Below are positions 15,401 to 27,900 of a DNA stretch of 64,000 bases, one piece after another; position 1 is the stretch's first letter, and every line of letters starts with the position of its first letter. Origin of the DNA: Metridium senile (lineage: Eukaryota > Cnidaria > Anthozoa > Actiniaria > Metridiidae); contig OX459096.1 in the NCBI GenBank assembly GCA_949775045.1, positions 32,163,223-32,227,222 of the forward strand. The letters are read 5' to 3'. The translations under genes were made by a program, and so were the position numbers. The notes below the pieces were generated by a model. It saw only the letters and a list, made by a program, of their open reading frames with translations, searched no databases and was not told the DNA's origin.

Positions 15401-18400
15401 TGTTTCAGTTTACGTTAACCCTTTGAATATCGTTCCAACCGTTGAAAGCAACATAATAATGTTGAATATTGAATGGACTAGCAAGCGTGATCTAAGCCAT
15501 GGTATATTTCGACGATATACGGTAAAGTACGTGAACATCGACGACGAGCCTCCAAACGTTACGTATGAATATATACGGTATGATGAACCCGGTAATACCG
15601 TAGCCTACAATCTATCCGTGAACTATTATACTAATTATAACCTATCCGTACGGGCTGATACTCATGAGGGGGACGGAAGGTTTTCTGACGTGGTTCAAGT
15701 CAAAACACAAGCTGCAGGTGAGTTGGCTTAGAGTATAAACACCCTTTTCCAGATACTCTGTCACTTGCGTATCAAAGATATGCCTATTGTTCTGATGCAA
15801 TCTCAACCTGTTAAAAAAAGAAAAAATCTCGCGCGCTAATCAAAGTCTTTTGTTAATTCTCACCTACAATACCATATATGGTTATGGGATTGTTTTCAAG
15901 ATTGCATACGGTATTTCTGATACGGTGAAGTGAGAGCTAGTGTCGTAAAGGATCATGGATCAGTTTTGAATTGTTTAGTTTTTTGTTGTCATTATACCAA
16001 TAGGCACTACTATAGGTTTTGGATATTTCACAGGTGACAGTGATTCTTCGAAAAGGGTGTAATTCTTACCGGCTTATAATTCTGAATAAATGAAAAAAGA
16101 AATGAATATAGATAGTGTTAGTGTATTTAAAAAACAATAACGCAAAAATGCATGAATGAATAGATAAATGAATGAATGAATGAAAAAAAGAATGAGTGGA
16201 AGATTGGAAAAAAACGAATGAATAAATGGAAGAAATGAGTGAATAAATATAAAAAGAATGGATGAATGAATAAATCAAGAAATAATAATATAAGCGAGAG
16301 TCGACGCATCAAGCGTCATTTTCAAGACAGAAAAATAATTATTGATATTGTCGTTCATCTTTTCACTAATAGATCTTTTGTTAATCTACAGCTCCTCTCA
16401 TCGCCCCTCAAGAAGTCAATGGTGTCAATATGTCATCAACATCTATCTCTGTATCATGGAGTGCAATACCAGCGGAGTATTTGCGTGGACCTATCAGTTA
16501 CCTTATCAAATATCGCGTACAAGGGACAGTCAAAACAGAAAGCAAGTCAGTTAATACATCTACAGCCCGCAGGCTGCTACTTGATAGTCTCCAGAAATAC
16601 TCTGAGTATTCCATAAGCATTTGCGGCGTTTCCATTGAAGATCATGTCGGACCGTGTCGGAATATCTCAGTGTGGACTGATGAGGATGGTAAGTACACGA
16701 CTGTATGTGAATCTATCTATCTTGGTTAGCCAGCAATGGTTACTATAGGTAGCCTGTACTTTCTCTTCTGTCAAATAACAAAAATTGCAAATTATATATA
16801 TGTATCTGAGATACTGAATAAACTTTTGGCAATGTCATTTTGTCATTGAATTAAACCCAGCGAGTCTCCCTTTGTCCCATTGGTTGGGCAGATCGGCGCT
16901 CCATTTATGGTAGAGTATATTTACTTTGCTCACATTTTAGAATTCTGGCTCAAAAGAATTACAATCACTACGTATTTGTAAGGATTTTTACTTGGCTTTA
17001 TTACTAAAAATGAGCTAATTACCTGCCAAGAACATTGCTCAATCGTACCTTTTAGGGTTTCAATAGTTTCTTTAATCTGTGCGTTCCGTTTTATGGTTTA
17101 TTGTCAGCATAGACCGCCAATCACCCTTGCCACTTGGACAAAGGGAGTACACCCCCTCCTTATGGTTTATTGTCAGCATAGACCGCCGATCACCCTTGCC
17201 ACTTGGACAAAGGGAGTACACCCCCTCCCTATGGTTTATTGTCAGCATAGACCGCCGATCACCCTTGCCACTTGGACAAAGGGAGTACACCCCCTCCCTA
17301 TGGTTTATTGTCAGCATAGACCGCCGATCACCCTTGCCACTTGGACAAAGGGAGTACACCCCCTCCTTATGGTTTATTGTCAGCATAGACCGCCGATCAC
17401 CCTTGCCACTTGGACAAAGGGAGTACACCCCCTCCTTATGGTTTATTGTCAGCATAGACCGCCGATCACCCCTGCCACTTGGACAAAGGGATGGTTTATT
17501 GTCAGCATAGAAAAATCACCCTTAGGGCGAAAGTATGTTTGGGTGATCGGAGGGGGAGTGCGTTTTGTAAAACCACCCTTAGGGCGAAAGTATGTTTGGG
17601 TGATCGGAGGGGGAGTGCGTTTTGTAAAACCACCCTTAGAGCGAAAGTATGTTTGGGTGATCGGAGGGGGAGTGCGTTTTGTAAAACCACCCTTAGGGCG
17701 AAAGTATGTTTGGGTGATCGGAGGGGGAGTGCGTTTTGTAAAACCACCCTTAGGGCGAAAGTATGTTTGGGTGATCGGAGGGGGAGTGCGTTTTGTAAAA
17801 CCACCCTTAGGTGGAATTTAATGTCGCAAAGTGCAAGGTATTAAATATGTCCAAAAAAGGAGGTAGATCTATTCTTTTAAATCGATATAACCTTGGTAAT
17901 GAAGATCTTCATCAAGTTACGCACACTAAAGATCTTGGCGTCAAAGTCACAAGTGACCTAACTTGGACAAAACATATAGAGGAGACATGCGCAAAAGCCA
18001 ACCGATCACTTGGCCTTATAAAAAGAATATGCGGCAGGGTCATCACTGACCAGAAACCTAGGGGCCATTTATACTCCACACTAGTAAGACCACAACTAAA
18101 GTACGCTTCAAGTGTATGGTCACCAAATGTTGCAAAACATCGAAGTCTTATAGAGAACATCCAACGCAGAGCTACAAACTTCACCCTCAACTATCCTGAA
18201 GAACTGACATACACTGAAAGACTCTTTATTCTTGAGATGCAGCCTTTGGAATACAGACGACAGATGGCTGATCTAGTTCTACTGTACAAAAATTCGAAAT
18301 AACCTTATACAAACTGACCTAAAACAACATCTTCTTCCTTCTACTAATCCAAACTTTAACTCTCGCAGCTTTGATGGAAACAACTACACTGTCTTGAACA

Positions 18401-21400
18401 CTCTAAACAAAACTACTTCCAACATTCATTTTTACCAAGAACTGTAAAGCTTTGGAATAGTCTTCCAGGACATTTTAAAACAACAAATTTAACATTATCC
18501 AAATTCAAGAAACTTATTTTAGGTTATTTTAATGAAAAATTATCAACTTATTTGCCTCCATAATAATATATATATATATCATTAGCAAATATAATATTAA
18601 TAGTTTTAAACCTTTTCAATAGTGTATTTTTACAGTAATTCTTGTTAAGCCTAGTATTCAGTTTGTTACATTCGTTAGTATTTTTTGCAATTTATATTTC
18701 ATATTTATAATTTTATTATATATATTTTTACGTAGGAGTAGGATATTCAATTGGGGCGTAAGCTCTGTTTCCTACTCCCGTCACATCTATATATCCTTTT
18801 TTTTTGTATTAATAGCATTCTTATTGTAATTGTAGTAGTGTGACAAATAAACTAAACTAAAGTATGTTTGGGTGATGGGAGGGGAAGTGTGTTTTGTAAA
18901 ACCACCCTTAGGGTGAAAGTATGTTTGGGTGATCGGAGGGGGAGTGCGTTTTGTAAAACCACCCTTAGAGCGAAAGTATGTTTGGGTGATCGGAGGGGGA
19001 GTGCGTTTTGTAAAACCACCCTTAGGGTGAAAGTATGTTTGGGTGATCGGAGGGGGAGTGCGTTTTGTAAAACCAAGCACCCTTAGGGAGAAAGTATGTT
19101 TGGGTGATCGAAGGGGGAGTGCGTTTTGTAAAATCACCCTTAGGGTGAAAGTATGTTTGGGTGATCGGAGGGGGAGTGCGTTTAGTAAATCCATCCTTAG
19201 GGCAAAAACGCACTCTCCCTCCGATCACCCAAACATACTTTCTCCCTGAATATCTTGAATAACTCGATAAAAAAATACAATAGCTTGTAATTAACCTCTA
19301 TTATCTATATCTTTCGTTTTTCAAAGTACCAACATCACCACCTGTGAACATATCAGTGAAGGCATTCAACATGACAAGTCTTATCATATTATGGTCTGAA
19401 ATACCAAAAGAAATGCGGTTCGGTATGATTATTATTTGTTCTGTTAAATGGCAACAAGTCCAAGTCGCTTCTGGAGTAAGCAGTGTAAAGCGATTGTCCA
19501 AGATTCCGGACACCCAAACAGTATCAATGATCAGTATTCCCAGTGAGCCAATGAGATATTATATAACAGGCCTAAAGCTATTCACATCTTATGAGTTCAG
19601 ATTAGCATGTGGAACGAGCAAGGGTCTTGGACAATATAATAAAAAGCCTGTTACTGGCGCCACTGGCGAGGGAGGTAAGTTGGTTTATTGTATCTGAATA
19701 GAACTTATTTTCTTTTGTAGAGAAAAACAGGAGCGTTATTACTATGTTTGTGCAACATTATCTCCATCACCATCACCACCGTCAATATGATTAAAATCAT
19801 CATATAATCAAAATCATCATCATCAACATTGTCATCATTATCAAAAATCTGTGGCGTCCTGGACTGCTTAACACTGCTTAACACTAATTAATAAACTTTA
19901 AAAAATGAAAAGAGAGTACATTACGGAATGTACTTAGTAAATCATATAATAATAATAATAATAATAATAATTTAATGTGTTTATATGGCGCATTTCTAGT
20001 CTCAATGCGCCTTACATGTATAAATTAAATAAAAAAAAAATAAATAAAAAAAAAATAAAAATAAAAAAATAAAATAAAATGAAAAATATATATATATACA
20101 GTAGAAAACAAAGGACTACCATAGCAACAACAACAACAACAACAAAACAAAGAAGAAAACCTTTCTTTACATATAGTACTCTTTCGTGTCTAGCTACACC
20201 ATCATTATCATCATAATATGAAAACCTTTATTACCTCCACAATCACCATATGATGCAATTTGTAAAGTCCATTCTCATCATCGCCATCATAATCATGCGT
20301 ATCACCATCACTCTGCCATCATCATCATTACAACCAACCGATTCATTCCTTGTTGTTTGTGTTCTCAGTCCCTGTTCAAGCACCTAACATTACAGCCTCA
20401 TATAACACTAGCTCAACTAGTGTGTTCATACAGTGGTCGCCAGTACCTCCTGAATATCTATATGGAAAACTACAAGGCTACCTAATAGTCTATAATCACA
20501 CTAAGACTACCAGAAGTCGGATCTATGTGTGTAATAGTACACTCAACACTACTTTAAACGGATTGAAAAAATATGAGAAATACTCAATCAAGATGGCGGC
20601 CTTTACTGCCGTGGGGTCTGGAGGTTTTGGTAATCCAGTCGAGGTGTTTACAGACGAAGATAGTAAGTTTTATATTACATGCTACCCTAGAAACTAGAGG
20701 GTTTCTTGTTCTATTATTCGTATTTATCATTTGTACGTCTGCGTTCGTTTTTTTTCAAGAGAAACCCTCTAGCCAAATGAGCCTATTCTTTTGAATTCGC
20801 CGAGCCAATCAGAAGCGAGGGATCGCTGCGTGACCCCGGCCTTCTGATTGGTTTAAGTCTATGAAGACCTTTGATTGGATGAAAGCGGACAGCAAGATGT
20901 CAACAGGTTAAAACCGGTTTCTAGTAATCCCGAATATACAGTGCAATTCAGAAAACCGGTTTTGCCAAGTTTCCAAATATGGCTATAATTGGCGGTGTCA
21001 ATCAAAACAGCATGGAAGTGAGATTCTAAGCTCATTTGGCCAGGGGTTAGTTTCGTTGAATCACAAACCATAAACAAACCGTCAAATTTACAAACGCTAA
21101 AGCGAACGATAAAGCAAGGAGAAAATAACCCCTGGTACCCAGGGTAATTACATGCATGATACTTGCATAAATTAATACTTATTCACCGAAGGCGATGTGA
21201 ATAGAAAGGAATCATAACCAGCCTGTGGAGAGTAATTGTTTAATATAAATACACAGGGATTTTATTTATTTTATTATAGAAATAACAATGTTTTACAGGG
21301 ATTTTTGGCACTGAGAAATATCGTATTTGAACATACACATGTAAAAAACCGATAATTTTACATTTGAAAATATCATTTTTATTATTTTTTATCAATGTGT

Positions 21401-24400
21401 GTATATATTATAAACAGAACTAGACGCACTTAGTGTGTTTACTTAGGCTACATCATAGAGTAGTTGTGGTTTACCTGTAGCATTACGTCATAATCGCGAC
21501 ACATTGATAGACCCATAGATAGAAAAGGTAAACCAAGACTCGGGCTAAAAATGGCAAAATTGTCCGAAATATTGCACAAATTTCATTCCTTCAAACGCGT
21601 GACAAGTGTTGCGTGACTTAAATTACTTCACCGATATCTCTTGAATTAAAGGCAGTAAATCGATAAAATTTGGTACGGAGACTCACGCTCATGGGGACTG
21701 TAAACGATATCGAATGTACAACTTCATGGAGCCCATAGTTTAAAAGTTAGTATTTCGATGACGTCACGTGCTACCCAAGATTATGCTGCCATATAGTTAT
21801 TGTTATCAATTACCGATATTTTTGTTCGTCTATAGTTCCAGAAAGCGGTCCAGAAAATTTAACAACTGTAGGCGTCCAGTCAAATGGGCTAGTGCTATCC
21901 TTAAAACCACCATCTGCAGAAGACGCTAATGGAAATGTTCTTGGTTATGTTATAACATTGTATGACAGGTTAGTTGTAAGAATTATATTTATTAAGCTAA
22001 ACATATTATGGACAACATTAGTTGAAATATCTCTAAACTGTACATGTGTGCTACATTTTACGCCCAGATTGCACTAGCAACATAAGCACAAGTGCATGTG
22101 TATGTAACTATATTAGTTCAAGAATTTTTTGTTAATTTTGTCCGGCTGCGTATCCAGCGTGGTTTGTCCTTGTGATGTAGTGGTTAACACATGTACCGAA
22201 AATATCTGCTAAATGAACAGTACACAAATTAGTTTTGCACCTATACCTAGTTGCAAGAAAGTTGTCTTTACTTTTATAATTTACTGCGAAAGGAATTCAT
22301 TAAAGACAAAAGAAGATCACTGAAGCTCAAGGAATAACAAAAGAAAGAGTTTAGCTTGAGTGATTTTCTTTTGGCTTTTAATTAATTCCTTTCCCACTAA
22401 ATTACAAAAGTCAGGACAACGTTCTTGCAATAAGGTGCATCTGATGCTGCTAGTAAACCGTACTTTAATTATAATTTTTGAGCCTATGTAAAAGTAGATA
22501 TGCAGAAATTGACAAAAAGCTAATTAACGTTTTAATTATACGGTTTAATTAATAGCCCCCTTAAAAGCTCTCTGTGGCATCTTGAAAGGTAGCTGGCCTT
22601 TGATGAGGCGAACATTGAGCTTGCAATGATAGAGACACGTGAATAGTTTTCTGACAAGGTGTTAAAAGGTCTCTATCATTGCAAGCTCTACGTTCTTCTC
22701 GCTTCGATGCAAAGGCCTGGCTACCTTTTAACAGAAAACCGTGAAGAGTACCACTATTGTCAAATAAATCTATCATTTTAATCGCGAATCTTTAGATATA
22801 GCTCTGCCACAGACCCTAACATTGTTGAAACTAAAAACAACAAAAATTAAAAGTACGTCGTATCAGAAATACCGTATGCAATCTTGAAAACAATGTCATT
22901 GCCATATATGGTATTGTAGGTTAGAAGTAACAAAATAAGGCCTCGGCTACACGAATCCGATCCGGCTGAAACCGCATAGAAATATTTGCGTCCACACGAA
23001 TCCGCGTATCCGGAGGATTCAAGTAAAAGTATGCGAATTTTTTTTCTTTTTTTTAACAGGTTGAGATTGCAACAGAGCAATAGGCATATCTTTGATACGG
23101 TTTTTGTTCTGTTTTCAGATTTAGAAACAAAAAAACAAGCATAAAAGTAAATGCAACTAAACAAATCACTATAGATAGTATGAAACCATATACAGACTAT
23201 ACTGTAAGTGTTAGTGCATTTAATGCTAAAGGTCAGGGGAAACCTACCAACATTACTATTAAGACACAAGAAGCAGGTAAGAACAAACTACTTATTATTC
23301 ATATCATTTTTTCCGTCGAGGGAGCGGCAACTCAGGCTACTAATAATTTATTTATTTATATTTATACTATACGTGCTTACTATGCGCATTTTAAAACTCA
23401 ATGCGCTTCAATAATAGTCTGCTAATGCTCATTAATGCTACTTCAATAAACTTGGCTCGCTTCGATTTCGTCGTTTTGATTTATTATTATCATTTGTGCG
23501 TCTTGCCTCTTCAAAGATTGCAAAAAATGCTAGCCTGCCAAAAACAAGAAAAGCACCATCTGTGGACGTTTTTAAAAAGAAATTAAAAACTTAATTATTT
23601 GAACAATGTTTATGAACAATGTCTTAAATTTTTTTTGGCTGTTATTGATATTTGTAAGAGCATTGAGATATTATGGAATGCGCTGAAGAAATAAATTATT
23701 ATTATTATTATAATTATTAACCTTAATCTATCTATGTATCCAACCAATAGCACCAAGTGCGCCTCCATCCAAAGTGGTCGCAACATCTTTACCTGGAGCC
23801 TCTATTACTGTCTCATGGGATCCTGTAGATATCTTCTATGTCAATGGAATAGTCAGATCGTATGTGATTATCTACCATAAACTATCTACTCCTGATAAGA
23901 AGCGTAATATTACCATACGGTAAGCCATGTTTTATGTATAGTTTAATAAATGAGCAGGAGTGTTTTATCAGGATTTAACGCTCGTCACGGTTACGATTTC
24001 TTTTGTCAATTTCTCATGAATTATTAATGAGTTTTTGAAATACAGTAGCCCCGAGGAGAGGGAACCAAAAGGGGCGAGGCTGCTCATCGTACCTTTTAGA
24101 GGCTAAAATCGGCGATTTGGGTATCAGAAGTCTAAGCTTATCGCCTAAAAAACCTTAAAGGTGTTCGAATATGAAGGTGAATATCGTTCCCGAGTTTGGA
24201 GTATGACATATAAAAAATCATAACAAATATCTTTTAGGGGTAAAAATAAGTTGTTGACACTCCCACAGGATCATGGATCATCTGAGCAATATGTGAAGAA
24301 TTTACAAGAGGCAGAGTTGCATTATGGATCGTGGAAATACGCATAAGATATAAATAATAATATAACATGCTATTATTTCAGTGTACAAGCTTCCAGAAGA

Positions 24401-24937
24401 AGAAGAAGAGCAATTGACAAGCCATTTTCCATTACGGACCTTGATCCCTATACCCCATATGGTGTACAGATATTAGCGGTAACTGTTGCTAATGGAGTAC
24501 CAAGTTTACAGTTTAATGTCACCTCAGGAGAAGCTGGTATGCATAGTTCTACCTATTCACTATCTGTATGATTGTTTACCTCCTCACATTCTGTACCCCA
24601 TGTATGCTATTCTCATACGTAACATCTGCTTTATTGTTATATTTACTTCTATCCCCGTTCCACTCCTACTTGACTGGTTGATTGATTAATTGATTGATTA
24701 ACTGACTGGTTGATTGATTGACTGACTGACTGACTGACTGGTTGATTGATTGATTGATTGACTGGTTGATTGATTGACTGATTGATTGACTGGTTTACAG
24801 AATGACTGGTTGATTAATGGGTTGATTGATTGACTGACTGGTTAATTGATTGACTGATTGACTGACTGACTGACTGGTTGATTGACGGACTGACTGGTTG
24901 ATTGACTGGTTTGATAGTTGATTAATTGAATGAATGG

Positions 24938-24978
<41 letters not shown>

Positions 24979-27900
24979 CAATTGATTGACTATAATCTCA
25001 ATGATTAGCTCCTAGCTTCTACCCGCTAAATCTCCTCGTCTACAACACAAGTTCTACGTCTCTGATGGTAAGCTGGGACGAAGTACCAGACAAACATAAA
25101 AACGGCATTATAATCGGCTACACTATTAAGTACAAGAACGAATATGAGAAAGACTTTCAGCGCAAGGAAATAGACAATAGCTATCAAATGTCAGAGTTGA
25201 CAGGTCTCGAGAAGTATGAACTGTATGAAGTCTACATATGTGCATCCACAAGTTATGCTGCAGGAAATTTCTCTGAAGCAGTTACTGCAAGGACAGCAGA
25301 GGATGGTAAGAACCCGTATATATATATAGCGGAAATACACTAATTGACTCCAGGTGATTTCATGCGCGCACTTCCGGTTAGTACAAGCCAATCAGAAGCA
25401 TTTCTGTAGCATCGCCAACAGTTCCAAAATGGCGTCGTAATTCGAGAGAGTTTTTTCCCTTTTCCCAACCTTAAAATAACTTAACGATAAAACGTTCTAT
25501 GATACTTGGACAATAAATGTTCACTGCGATAAAAATGAATAAAAACAAAACGCAAATGCCTAAAAGTAACCGAAATTGTTTTTGTCTCGAGGCGCCATTT
25601 TGGAACTATTCGTTTTGACAAACAATCCTTTGCGCGCTTCGAAGCGAGATCACCTGGCTGGGACCACAAAACAAACTGCTTTCCCGAGGTCCCAGTCGAT
25701 AACTGTTTTGTTAATGAACTTTTACATGCAAAAGAAAACAATAACAATGATACAATTAAATGTGATGTATATTATTTTCCTCCATATTTTGTCTTTCTGT
25801 TCAACGATTTTGTAATGAGCGCGCTGCGCTGGGGTTTTCCGGGAAATAACATATTGCTGCTCAGAGCCGTTGCCACGGAAACATCAAACTTTTTCACGTT
25901 CACGTGATACCTTCTCGCCCAATCAGAATACAAGAAATATGAACATTGACAGTTGGTATATAACAATATACTATATTGTGGAATATAGCGCATAAACTTT
26001 ATCAATAAAATATAATGAAATTGTTACTGTGGAATAGAGCGCAAATGTTATATCCATGAAATAAAATCAAATTGCTACTGTGGAATAGAGCGCAAATGCT
26101 ATATACATGAAATAAAATGAAATTGCTACTGTGGAATAGAGCTCAAATACTATATCCATGAAATAAAATCAAATTGCTACTGTGGAATAGAGCGCAAATG
26201 CTATATACATGAAATCAAATCAAATTGCTACTGTGGAATAGATCGAGCTCAAATGCTTCATCCATGAAATCAGTAAAATCAAATTGCTACTGTAGAATAG
26301 AGTGCAAATGCTATATCCATGAAATAAAATAAAATTCCTACTGTGGAATAGAGCGCAAATGCTATATCCATGAAATAAAATAAAATTGCTACTGTGGAAT
26401 AGAGCGCAAATGCTATATACATGAAATCAAATCAAATTGCTACTGTGGAATAGATCGAGCTCAAATGCTTCATCCATGAAATCAGTAAAATCAAATTGCT
26501 ACTGTGGAATAGAGCGCAAATGCTATATCCATGAAACATGACCATTAAAAAATTCAAAACAGATTATTTTATATAAGGGGGATAATGTTACTAACAGAGT
26601 GGTAAGAACAATTATTGAAGTTTAGTCAAAGTAAAATAGTTGTAGTAAATCACTATGGTTATATAAATTTGTCTCCACTATTTTAGTTCCAGATAGTTAT
26701 CCTGTGAATATAACAACTACATCTACTCTGACCACCTTCACTGTCAAATTTGATACGATGGCGAAGAGACAACAAAACGGTATTATACTTGGATATATAG
26801 TGGATGCCTATACAATGGAAGATTTACACGAATCCAGCACAACAGTATATGATAAAACTACTGCTGTTATAACTGGTCTTGAAATATGGACAAACTATAC
26901 TGTACAAATACAAGCCTTTACTAGTGTTGGAAATGGACCACGGAGTCCTAAACAACGGTTTGACACTGATGAACAAGGTATATTGCCCTTGCCCTTGCCC
27001 TTGCCCTTGCCCTTGCCCTTGCCCTTGCCCTTGCCCTTGCCCTTGCCCTTGCCCTTGCCCTTGCCCTTGCCCTTGCCCTTGTTCTTGCCCTTGTTCTTGT
27101 TCTCTCATCTTCTTGTTCTCTTATCTTCTTGTTCTCTTATCTTCTTGTTCTCTCATCTTCTTGTTCTCTCATCTTCTTGTTCTCTCATCTTCTTGTTCTC
27201 TCATCTTCTTGTTCTCCCATCTCCTTGTTCTCTCATCTTCTTGTTCTCTCATCTTCTTGATCTCTCATTTTCATTTTCTTGTTTTTCATTTCTTCTTACT
27301 CTTTTCTAGCTAACTATACTTGTGAGCATTAGTTGTACCACCATGACAAACAGTAATACCACATTGTCGATACAACATTGGCGCAAAAAAAATCAACATC
27401 GACGATAACACTATATGACACTACATTACACTACACTACACTACACTACACTACACTACACTACACTACACTACACTACACTACACTACACTACACTACA
27501 CTACACTACACTACACTACATTACACTGAGTAAAATAGTAGTAATGTATTGTACTGTTCACTGCACTATAGAGTGATATTCCTTCGTCTGTGAAAGAATA
27601 ATCAACGTAATACATAGTAGTACACACCACTCCAATTGTTATATTTTGTTTTATTTCGACTATTACTCACTAACTAGTCTACTTTGTTGCACGGACGAAG
27701 GAAAATCACCCTACCACACCACACTACACTTCACTACACCACTACACTAAGCTACATACACTACATACACTACATATATATACTAGTTTACTCGCTAGTT
27801 TCCATTTACATACACTACAGTAAATTCAATAGTATTGATCATTAAATAATACCGTAAAGTAATATCATGAGTTTTCTAATATAATTTTTACTTTTGTCTC

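Noticed and set aside
17093..17814. Regular direct repeats as a possible CRISPR array
   Set aside because: Units are head-to-tail with no unique spacers, and the context is an intron of an animal gene.
17072..17844. Repetitive open frames on both strands over the minisatellites
   Set aside because: Units of 69 and 57 bp are multiples of three, so frames stay open in all copies; no domain or biased codon use supports coding.
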